IMG/VR virus record: IMGVR_UViG_3300005664_000038
Coordinates: 1 to 30,976 of that record
Strand: one strand, 5' to 3'
DNA: 30,976 nt
From: a virus
Under the pieces are notes generated by a model. The model was not told the DNA's origin, did no database searches, and saw only the letters and a program-made list of their open reading frames with translations. Positions 3,797 to 9,456 of the stretch are shown piece after piece; positions within the stretch are counted from its first letter, which is position 1, and the number at the start of each line of letters is the position of its first letter. The position numbers were made by a program, and so were the translations under genes.

Positions 3797-3868
3797 GACT
3801 TTAAGCTAATCTAGTGAAAGCATTCGCCTGAAGAGCGAGGGAGCTTGGAGCGTAACCAAGAGAGTCCA
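3796..3868 (+). tRNA. tRNA-Phe (GAA), altered D- and T-loops
   Basis: The acceptor GGACTTT/AGAGTCC, D stem GCT/AGC, anticodon loop CTGAAGA on TTCGC/GCGAG and T stem CTTGG/CCAAG pair well. The T-loop is AGCGTAA instead of TTCRANY and the D-loop lacks adjacent G18 and G19. Position 8 is A. G1 is shared with the stop codon of the preceding endonuclease gene. Confidence 0.85.
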
Positions 3869-3873
3869 CATAC

Positions 3874-3944
3874 GCCCAGTTGATGTAATGGTAGCGTCCT
3901 TGCATTACAAGCAAGTGGTAGTAGTTCGATTCTATTACTGGGTA
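3874..3944 (+). tRNA. tRNA-Val (TAC)
   Basis: The acceptor GCCCAGT/ACTGGGT, anticodon loop ATTACAA on CTTGC/GCAAG, and T-arm AGTAG/CTATT with loop TTCGATT are present. The D-arm is short but has GG in its loop. The discriminator is A, as usual for Val. Confidence 0.92.
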
Positions 3945-3960
3945 CAAAGGGGAGAAACAT

Positions 3961-3994
3961 GTGCAGTAGCCCTGCTGTCTAGACAGTACTGCAC
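3961..3994 (+). other. Non-tRNA hairpin between tRNA-Val and tRNA-Gly
   Basis: GTGCAGTA at 3961-3968 pairs exactly with TACTGCAC at 3987-3994. Inside, CTGT at 3975-3978 stacks with ACAG at 3983-3986 after a 6-nt bulge. No T tract follows and no tRNA can be folded here. It fills most of the 55-nt gap and could be a processing signal or a remnant. Confidence 0.6.
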
Positions 3995-3999
3995 TCTAA

Positions 4000-4071
4000 G
4001 CAAGAGTCGTATAACGGCTATTATAGCTGGCTTCCAACCAGCGGATGAGGTTTCGATTACCTCCTCTTGCT
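4000..4071 (+). tRNA. tRNA-Gly (TCC)
   Basis: The perfect acceptor GCAAGAG/CTCTTGC, anticodon loop CTTCCAA on GCTGG/CCAGC, and T-arm GAGGT/ACCTC with loop TTCGATT are present. The D stem is all A-T (TAT/ATA). The discriminator T matches the GlyRS identity base of bacterial tRNA-Gly. Confidence 0.92.
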
Positions 4072-4075
4072 CATT

Positions 4076-4147
4076 GCCTGATTAGCCAAGTGGAAAGGTA
4101 TGGGTCTGCAAAACTCACATGCCCCTGTTCGATCCAGGGATCAGGCT
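4076..4147 (+). tRNA. tRNA-Cys (GCA)
   Basis: The acceptor GCCTGAT/ATCAGGC, D stem GCC/GGT, anticodon loop CTGCAAA on TGGGT/ACTCA, and T-arm CCCTG/CAGGG with loop TTCGATC are intact. The discriminator T is the CysRS identity base. This is the last tRNA of the array. Confidence 0.93.
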
Positions 4148-4169
4148 CAAAATAAATATTGTGTTTTAC

Positions 4170-4201
4170 TTGCTTTTTAGTTTAAACAATATTTATATTT
4201 G
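4170..4201 (+). promoter_or_regulatory. Bacteroidota-type promoter P4 of the packaging operon
   Basis: TTG at 4170-4172 and TATATTTG at 4194-4201 are 21 nt apart, and the ATG of the next gene follows at 4214. No terminator is visible before 14225, so this promoter may serve a 10-kb operon through the portal gene. Confidence 0.7.
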
Positions 4202-4213
4202 CATCCATAAACT

Positions 4214-4546
4214 ATGGAAGAGCAAATCCCCTCCCCAACATCAAGTTCAGTCGAGGACCAAATCCGTGTCCTCGATGAGCTGATGTCTGCATCTAACATT
4301 ACAGCAGCTAGCAGTTACTACCCTCCTCTAATAACAGGAATAGTAGATACAGGTGCAACCATAACTACCAGTTCTGGTACAAGTAATTACTTTACAATTA
4401 ATGGTCCTGGATTTCATAGGACAACTGTTCCTATATGGGAGCCCATATCTCCACTTTATCCCAGTGAGTGGACAGAACAGCAGTGGGCAATAGAACAAGC
4501 TAAAGAAAGCTATTCCATTTTCAGCCTCATTACATTAGTGAAATAA
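4214..4546 (+). CDS. Unknown protein, first gene of the packaging operon
   Basis: This encodes 110 residues beginning MEEQIPSPTSSS. An N-terminal acidic helix (VEDQIRVLDELM) is followed by a Ser/Thr/Gly-rich stretch (about residues 48-66) and an aromatic C-terminal part with several Trp and Pro residues. The low-complexity middle resembles structural-protein linkers. I do not recognise the family. It is the first gene after P4, with a short leader of under 15 nt and no Shine-Dalgarno, and the micro-protein gene follows after 4 nt. Confidence 0.65.
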   Translation: MEEQIPSPTSSSVEDQIRVLDELMSASNITAASSYYPPLITGIVDTGATITTSSGTSNYFTINGPGFHRTTVPIWEPISPLYPSEWTEQQWAIEQAKESYSIFSLITLVK

Positions 4547-4550
4547 CAAC

Positions 4551-4643
4551 ATGGGTGGAGTAGTAATTATTATACTCCTTTGGTTGTCAGGCTTCATATT
4601 GACAGTTTTAAAAAACAAAAGAAACAAACAAAAACACAAATGA
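4551..4643 (+). CDS. 30-residue single-TM micro-protein
   Basis: The ATG at 4551 opens a 30-codon frame. The product has one clear membrane span (VVIIILLWLSGFILTVL) followed by a strongly basic tail (KNKRNKQKHK), which predicts a cytoplasmic C-terminus. The TGA overlaps the ATG of the metallophosphoesterase gene as ATGA, a layout used repeatedly in this operon, which argues that the frame is translated. Its role is unknown; small membrane proteins of this kind include holin or lysis accessories and superinfection-exclusion factors. Confidence 0.55.
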   Translation: MGGVVIIILLWLSGFILTVLKNKRNKQKHK

Positions 4644-5617
4644 GTAAGTGGAACTTCTTACACGAATTTACTAAACAACACGAAGGAAAGTCTAAAGCTG
4701 AGATTGCAAGATTAGCAATCAAAGAATTTGAATTAGCTCTCGATCCTGAACAAGTCAGAAAAATAATCTCAAAGCAAACATGTAAATGCAGTGACTTCGA
4801 GCAGTTGGAAGAGCTGATTCCTTTAGACAAAGAAGAAACTAAACAGGACACACCAGCTCAATTCTCTACTCCAGGTATGTACTTGGTATTAGGTTGTGTT
4901 CATGTACCGGGTGAGAATAAATCAATGATTAATGGTATTTCTCAACTGGTTAAAGACCTTGGCACAAACTTACAAGGACTTGCTTTAATCGGTGATTTCC
5001 TGGATATGAATTCTCTATCTGGTCATGATGTTGGAAAATTTACCGCTATTCCCGGCTTAACATTAGGAAAAGAATATGAAGCAGGAAATAAAGTTCTTGA
5101 CCAGATCACAGAAGGATTAAACCCAAAAGCAACAAAAATCTTCATGTACGGTAATCACGAGGATAGATACAACCGTTACATGGGAGATATGCAAAAGGCG
5201 AAAGCTACTATTGCCTCACCGCAAGAAGCATTAAAGCTTGATCAAAGAGGGTTTTACACTTACACAAAATGGCAACAGGATAAGGTTACATTAGGCGCTC
5301 ACCTTGATCTTATTCACGGGGAATACTTCAATGTACATTCCGCCAAGAAGCATATTGACGTTTACAGGGGATCAGTAATGTACGTTCACACTCATCGTAT
5401 CCAAACTTACATTGAGGGGGAAGTGGGGGGATTTAATATAGGGTGGGGAGGGGAAGCTTCGTCACCACTGTTCAACTACATGCCCCGTGGTACCAAAAGT
5501 CAATGGCAAAATGGTTTTGCTATGGTAACAATAGACAATCAGGGTAATTATTACGTACAACAAATAATTCACCACAACAATAAGTTTTTCTTTAACAACA
5601 AATTTTACGGTAACTAA
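4640..5617 (+). CDS. Calcineurin-like metallophosphoesterase with N-terminal HTH-like segment
   Basis: This 325-residue protein has the five metallophosphoesterase motifs in order: LGCVH (84-88), GDFLD (118-122), GNHED (171-175), HG (226-227) and HTH (250-252). The family binds two metal ions and hydrolyses phosphoesters; phage members are thought to act on nucleic acids or nucleotides. Motif I has Cys86 where a metal-binding Asp is normal. Residues 18-45 look like a helix-turn-helix (KAEIARLAIKEF), suggesting DNA targeting. The ATG at 4640 is chosen over one at 4580 because it overlaps the preceding stop as ATGA and the longer form would read through the micro-protein gene. A G-rich tract lies at 5416-5453. 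The substrate is unknown. Confidence 0.85.
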   Translation: MSKWNFLHEFTKQHEGKSKAEIARLAIKEFELALDPEQVRKIISKQTCKCSDFEQLEELIPLDKEETKQDTPAQFSTPGMYLVLGCVHVPGENKSMINGISQLVKDLGTNLQGLALIGDFLDMNSLSGHDVGKFTAIPGLTLGKEYEAGNKVLDQITEGLNPKATKIFMYGNHEDRYNRYMGDMQKAKATIASPQEALKLDQRGFYTYTKWQQDKVTLGAHLDLIHGEYFNVHSAKKHIDVYRGSVMYVHTHRIQTYIEGEVGGFNIGWGGEASSPLFNYMPRGTKSQWQNGFAMVTIDNQGNYYVQQIIHHNNKFFFNNKFYGN

Positions 5618-5618
5618 C

Positions 5619-5858
5619 ATGACTATAACCAAAATAGTAGTTGCAATTATGCTAACAATGGCGCTGATGCAATTCACCCTATCCTTTATTCAGGTACTAT
5701 TACAACCCATTGCAGCATACGCAATACTTTACTTTGTTTTATCATGTACATTAATAAACGCTTATGAACGATCCAAGAAGAGAAAAGATCAAGGAGCTGA
5801 AGAACCAGATAATTCTAGAGCAGTCGGCTCTAGAGACAATGGTAAACAGTCTGTCTGA
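5619..5858 (+). CDS. Small membrane protein, unknown function
   Basis: This 79-residue protein has two likely membrane spans, about residues 5-28 and 33-48, and a basic hydrophilic tail (ERSKKRKDQ). The tail is encoded entirely within a 95-nt overlap with the next gene in another frame. Two short spans and a charged tail are typical of class II holins, but no lysis gene is adjacent and this is only a possibility. The start lies one base after the metallophosphoesterase stop. Confidence that it is expressed is moderate because of the long overlap. Confidence 0.55.
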   Translation: MTITKIVVAIMLTMALMQFTLSFIQVLLQPIAAYAILYFVLSCTLINAYERSKKRKDQGAEEPDNSRAVGSRDNGKQSV

Positions 5859-6075
5859 ACCAATGGAGGAAGGTCTGGACGAAGACCAAAAGAAAAGTAA
5901 AATGCAGGAATTCGGTAAAGACTTAGCTTTGAAAAGAGCTAACCTACAAGCCCTGACTGAAGAATTAAAATTAGTAAGAATGAACAAGACAGGATCTGGC
6001 TTCTTTGAATGGCATCCTCATAAAGGATTCAACAGGAGACAAGCCAGACTGTTTAAAAGAATGAATAGAAAATGA
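5764..6075 (+). CDS. Helical, charged protein of unknown function
   Basis: This encodes 103 residues that are nearly all helix-forming and highly charged, with a likely coiled coil across residues 5-80 (KELKNQIILEQSALETMVN onward). The basic C-terminus ends RRQARLFKRMNRK. The start overlaps the preceding membrane-protein gene by 95 nt and the TGA overlaps the next ATG as ATGA. No catalytic motif is visible. It could be a small structural or assembly factor of the packaging operon. Confidence 0.65.
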   Translation: MNDPRREKIKELKNQIILEQSALETMVNSLSEPMEEGLDEDQKKSKMQEFGKDLALKRANLQALTEELKLVRMNKTGSGFFEWHPHKGFNRRQARLFKRMNRK

Positions 6076-6518
6076 CAAGTATCTTTGAGCTACTAATTAA
6101 ACTCCCTACTCCTACGGATGTAGCAATTACTTGTTATAGTAAGAATAATCTATTATTCCCGCTTAAAGATGCTATCCACAACTTACAACTTACGTATTAC
6201 TGGTGGAAAGAGGCTCAGGACGAGTTAGACAAATATCGGGGAGAGGAGATAGTTGAGAAGACAGAAGATAAAATGTCATACCCTCAACCCCCTACCCTGA
6301 TTGGAGCAACAGAACAACTTAACTTCATTAAGCAACATCTGCGGGAGTTAGGCAACAACACCCAGGAGTTTCTTGATGGAGCTCCTTTACCAACAACAGT
6401 AAAGTATAAGATAGAACAGGGGTATAACAAAGTAATGGATGCCCTTTTTAACACAGACATATCATTAAAGTATAATGAAGAAATCAACAGAGAAATTGCA
6501 AGAAGAGAAAACAGTTGA
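6072..6518 (+). CDS. Unknown protein of the packaging operon
   Basis: This 148-residue, mostly helical protein begins MTSIFELLIKLPTPTD. An aromatic patch (TYYWWKEAQDELDKY, about residues 41-55) is followed by an acidic linker and helices to the end. No family is recognised. It starts within an ATGA overlap and its 3' end overlaps the next gene by 44 nt, so it is translationally linked on both sides. Confidence 0.65.
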   Translation: MTSIFELLIKLPTPTDVAITCYSKNNLLFPLKDAIHNLQLTYYWWKEAQDELDKYRGEEIVEKTEDKMSYPQPPTLIGATEQLNFIKQHLRELGNNTQEFLDGAPLPTTVKYKIEQGYNKVMDALFNTDISLKYNEEINREIARRENS

Positions 6519-7077
6519 GTCTGGATTTATGGAGGAATTAGCCAGTTCCATAATCAAGGCTTACCAAGAATCCTTTAACAACAACAATGAGAAGAATGAA
6601 ATTAAATTCATTCTAACTGTAACAACCCATAAAGTAACCACTGAAAGTGGAAACAAACACTGTGCTTATCTTCGTCTTGATAGATCTATCCGTCCAAAAG
6701 GATACAAAGAACAGATGATTGATAAAGACGGTAAGCAAGTACTTGATGATGGTTGGGAGGGAAAACTTATACATCAGGAAGCTTACGTATTCCGTAATAT
6801 TCAGGAGATGTTAAATCCTGATTCTCCCTGGAGAGAACAATTGTTCACCAACTGTATTGCACGTCTTGTAGGAGCTGGATTAGAGTATGCTGAACTGCTT
6901 AAACGTATTCAACAACAAGAGAATGCTAAGAAATTAGCTGGTTTACCTACAGACGAAGAAGAGCGTATGGCTAAACTAAACCTGGTATCAGCTAAAGAGA
7001 TGCCTAAACCACTTACTAAAGCTGATGAAGAATACAAAGAGTGGTTAGCTAAAGAAAGACAAAAAGAAGGATTATGA
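6475..7077 (+). CDS. Unknown alpha/beta protein of the packaging operon
   Basis: This 200-residue protein has a charged N-terminal helix, a central strand-rich part (IKFILTVTTHKVTTESG, CAYLRLDRSIRP), and a C-terminal helical, charged region (KEYKEWLAKERQKEGL type). I do not recognise the family. It overlaps the upstream gene by 44 nt and the next by four bases (ATGA). Its steady place in a run of small genes before the terminase suggests a head-assembly or DNA-packaging accessory role, which is inference from position only. Confidence 0.65.
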   Translation: MKKSTEKLQEEKTVESGFMEELASSIIKAYQESFNNNNEKNEIKFILTVTTHKVTTESGNKHCAYLRLDRSIRPKGYKEQMIDKDGKQVLDDGWEGKLIHQEAYVFRNIQEMLNPDSPWREQLFTNCIARLVGAGLEYAELLKRIQQQENAKKLAGLPTDEEERMAKLNLVSAKEMPKPLTKADEEYKEWLAKERQKEGL

Positions 7078-7322
7078 TAGTCCAAACAATTCACGAAATT
7101 CTAAACCCTTTCGATGTCTACGTTAAAGAACTTGGACACGGAGTAGCAATGTTTATGATTGCTGGATCTATCACTTCTAATCCCCAGTTTATGGTTAAGT
7201 TCTATCATACTGGGGATATTAGAACAGTAGATCAGAACGATATTAAGATTTACGGCAACCCAACAGCGGGGGAGAAGCTAATACCTGAAATACCGGAAGA
7301 ATGGAAAGCAAACAAAAGATAA
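7074..7322 (+). CDS. Small unknown protein
   Basis: This 82-residue protein with predicted beta strands (GVAMFMIAGSI, QFMVKFYHTGDIRTV) has a Pro/Glu-rich end (IPEIPEEW). It starts in an ATGA overlap and overlaps the next frame by 22 nt. No motif is recognised. Confidence 0.6.
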   Translation: MIVQTIHEILNPFDVYVKELGHGVAMFMIAGSITSNPQFMVKFYHTGDIRTVDQNDIKIYGNPTAGEKLIPEIPEEWKANKR

Positions 7323-7597
7323 TTTTTGAGAAAGGAGTATTCTTAAACAAGAAAGGTCAACACTCTGTTGCCTCTATCTGGGGAAGATTAGAGCGGTGTC
7401 CAAACGACCAGAAGACACACTTTTCCTACGATGGACAATTAAAGATAAGAGATTGTAGTACTGTAATTCATTTAAACTTGGATTGGTGTTCAGACCCAAG
7501 AAGATCTGGTCAAACAAGAGACGGTGTTCTCTACAAGTTAGACACTATGATTAAGTTTCTTTCAATGTACAAAAAAGCGATTGAAGAGAAAACATGA
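7301..7597 (+). CDS. Small unknown beta-rich protein
   Basis: This encodes 98 residues beginning MESKQKIIFEKGVF. The central part alternates strands with short turns and holds two Cys-containing segments (ERCPND, DWCSDPRR), but no complete metal site is evident. It overlaps its upstream neighbour by 22 nt and the next by an ATGA. Function is unknown. Confidence 0.6.
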   Translation: MESKQKIIFEKGVFLNKKGQHSVASIWGRLERCPNDQKTHFSYDGQLKIRDCSTVIHLNLDWCSDPRRSGQTRDGVLYKLDTMIKFLSMYKKAIEEKT

Positions 7598-7917
7598 TAA
7601 TTAAACCTAAATCCCTGGGTAGCTTTGTAAGAAGTCTCTCAGGGATCTTTATTACAGCAAAGAATCGTCACGGTCTTTCTCCCAAAGAATGCACTGTAAT
7701 CGCCTGCTTTCTTTCTATTCTACCAAAGCAGGACACAGTTATAGACCAAGCTGTAAAAGAACAGGTTTCTAATCTGTTGAACCAAAAGTACCAGGTTACA
7801 GTTAATTACGTCAATAAATTCAAAAAGAAGAATGTAATTACCAAGGAAGATAAAATGAATCCAGTCTTCTACAAAAACAAAATAATTATAAACTATGAGC
7901 GAGAGGATATATTGTAA
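7594..7917 (+). CDS. Small basic protein, possible winged-helix type
   Basis: This 107-residue, Lys-rich protein (MIIKPKSLGSFVRSLS start) has a pattern of helices and a terminal hairpin. The segment LLNQKYQVTVNYVNKFKKKNVI resembles the recognition helix and wing of a winged helix-turn-helix, and KNKIIINYEREDIL could be the last strand. DNA binding is plausible but unproven. It overlaps the next gene by 23 nt. Confidence 0.6.
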   Translation: MIIKPKSLGSFVRSLSGIFITAKNRHGLSPKECTVIACFLSILPKQDTVIDQAVKEQVSNLLNQKYQVTVNYVNKFKKKNVITKEDKMNPVFYKNKIIINYEREDIL

Positions 7918-8230
7918 TGATGTCTGTATCTGGGAAGTAGCTAAAGAACTTGGACTACCAGTAGCAACTGTAAAAAAGATGGTTGCTGCTCAGAGTGAAT
8001 ACACTAAAGTAGTCATGGAATCAGACAGCTTTGATTCTATTCGGTGGCCTTATCTTGGAGTCTTCAAAAGCAAACCCAAAGAGGTACAAATGATAAATCA
8101 CTTAAAAGGTATGGATCCTATACAAGCTTCTGAGTTTAAAAGGATGGTTAGAACTGGAAAGATAAGACTAAATCTTTGGGAAAAGAAAAAGAATGGAAAT
8201 AACATTGAAGACAATAAAGAAGCTAATTAA
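7895..8230 (+). CDS. Possible helix-turn-helix protein
   Basis: This encodes 111 residues. Near the start, VAKELGLPVATVKKMVAAQ has the spacing of a helix-turn-helix. It is followed by SIRWPYLGVFKSKPK, a strand-turn-strand segment of a kind I associate with small phage proteins, and a basic C-terminus. The operon lacks an obvious small terminase, so a DNA-recognition role in packaging is conceivable, but nothing shown here proves it. Confidence 0.6.
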   Translation: MSERIYCNDVCIWEVAKELGLPVATVKKMVAAQSEYTKVVMESDSFDSIRWPYLGVFKSKPKEVQMINHLKGMDPIQASEFKRMVRTGKIRLNLWEKKKNGNNIEDNKEAN

Positions 8231-8390
8231 ACAAGTAGAACCGTTTGGACTAACAGCAGCAGTGTTACAACTGGAGGGGTACGGTAAGCTAAACAAAGAT
8301 AAGTGGGTCTGGAACGAAGATACTCTTACCGACCTAAATGAAGAACAAACATTAAAACTAGTAAATGAACTAACAACATGGACAGTATAG
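8193..8390 (+). CDS. Small unknown protein
   Basis: This encodes 65 residues beginning MEITLKTIKKLIKQV, with two helices around a short hairpin. The gene overlaps the upstream frame by 38 nt and the next by 13 nt. The overlaps on both sides and the ordinary amino-acid content support translation, but no family is recognised. Confidence 0.5.
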   Translation: MEITLKTIKKLIKQVEPFGLTAAVLQLEGYGKLNKDKWVWNEDTLTDLNEEQTLKLVNELTTWTV

Positions 8391-8668
8391 AACACTCATT
8401 CAACTTTAATGATCCTCTTGAACTGACAGTAATCTTTAGAACAGAGAATAAGGACGAATTTGCAGCCAAACACTGCTATTGTTGGGAAGATGTAAGAGGA
8501 ATAGAAGAGTACCCTTATCCCGATGACTGGAAACAATACAAAGGTCCTAAGTTTTGGTTAAACCTGCATGGAGCAGAGTCTAAACTTGTGTACGGAGAAT
8601 ACCAAAACATGGCTTCTCACTGGAGAGCTTTTAGAAACAAGTATCCTTTATTTGTAGATCACGATTAA
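8378..8668 (+). CDS. Small unknown aromatic protein
   Basis: This 96-residue protein is rich in Trp, Tyr and acidic residues (YCWEDVRGIEEYPYPDDW). The beta-strand pattern near the N-terminus (LELTVIFRTEN) and the C-terminal helix suggest a compact globular domain. Function is unknown. The next gene starts one base after its stop. Confidence 0.6.
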   Translation: MDSIEHSFNFNDPLELTVIFRTENKDEFAAKHCYCWEDVRGIEEYPYPDDWKQYKGPKFWLNLHGAESKLVYGEYQNMASHWRAFRNKYPLFVDHD

Positions 8669-8669
8669 C

Positions 8670-9296
8670 ATGGAATGGCTTAAGCTTAATGAAGACGGAG
8701 AGATAGAGTTCAACTCAGAAGAAGTAAAGCTTGTTCCTGAAGTCCAAACTCTTCTTACTCTCAAATACAACAAGGGACCAAAAGATAATGATGGTAGGAA
8801 AAGATACAGAGCTTTAGCTGAATTAAAGTATCTATACCTGAACTACTCACCAAAGAGCCCTTACAAGGATTACTCTGAAGCTGAAAGAAAAGAGGAGGCA
8901 ATGAAGGATTGTAACTTTCCTGAAGGTTGGGTAGAATCACCTGAACTTAAAGCTTTAATTCCTAAGTTTGAAAGAGGGCAAAAAACTAAGTTTGTAAGAC
9001 TCCTGAACACAGCTGAGAAGTTCCTGGATAAAATGGAAGCTCATTTGAATAGTTTAGATCTAGGAGAAAGAAAAGATGATGGCACTTACATCAATAAACC
9101 AAAAGAGATAATTGATTCTCTAAAACAGCTGCCAAGTTTAGCTCAAACTCTCCAAGAACTTGAACAACAAGTTAAGATGGGCCAGATAGGTAATCCTAAA
9201 TCCAAAGGGGATCATGAACTTGGTTGGATGGCTATGGATAACGCAGTAACAAAAAATAAAACAAAAGAAGAAGATGAAGAAGGTCTACAGGATTAA
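8670..9296 (+). CDS. Packaging-linked helical protein, candidate small terminase
   Basis: This 208-residue, highly charged helical protein has a segment at about residues 51-75 (KYLYLNYSPKSPYKDYSEAER) of a type I associate with genes upstream of the large terminase in Bacteroidota and crAss-like phages. A long helical pair follows (LLNTAEKFLDKMEAHLNSL, LQELEQQVKM) and the tail is very acidic. The place two genes before TerL is where a small terminase is expected, but no DNA-binding motif is clear, so the role is a positional guess. It overlaps the next gene by 23 nt. Confidence 0.65.
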   Translation: MEWLKLNEDGEIEFNSEEVKLVPEVQTLLTLKYNKGPKDNDGRKRYRALAELKYLYLNYSPKSPYKDYSEAERKEEAMKDCNFPEGWVESPELKALIPKFERGQKTKFVRLLNTAEKFLDKMEAHLNSLDLGERKDDGTYINKPKEIIDSLKQLPSLAQTLQELEQQVKMGQIGNPKSKGDHELGWMAMDNAVTKNKTKEEDEEGLQD

Positions 9297-9456
9297 TTGT
9301 GAGTGGGATACAGATTTAACTGATATGCTCTTTGACTCAAAGGAAAAAGCTATGAAAGAGTTGGAAGCTTACGACTGGGAGAACCTGGTTGAAGATAATC
9401 TGGAGAACCTCATGAAAGATGGTTACATAACAATCGAAGAAGTAAAACTACGTTAA
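9274..9456 (+). CDS. 60-residue acidic protein upstream of TerL
   Basis: This short acidic protein (MKKVYRINCEWDTDLTD start) reads like a strand-helix-strand unit. It overlaps the preceding gene by 23 nt, and its TAA shares one base with the TerL start codon (TAATG), pointing to coupled translation. Function is unknown. Confidence 0.6.
   Translation: MKKVYRINCEWDTDLTDMLFDSKEKAMKELEAYDWENLVEDNLENLMKDGYITIEEVKLR

Noticed and set aside
3362-3868. Group I intron carrying the PD-(D/E)XK gene
   Set aside because: Both flanking tRNAs are complete and uninterrupted, and the gene leaves no room for an intron core.
728-4147. Suppressor tRNA or recoded stop codon
   Set aside because: No anticodon reads TAA, TAG or TGA, and genes end with all three stops at normal junctions.
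728-4147. Attachment site or integrase within the tRNA array
   Set aside because: No integrase is seen in the window and no tRNA 3' end is duplicated nearby.
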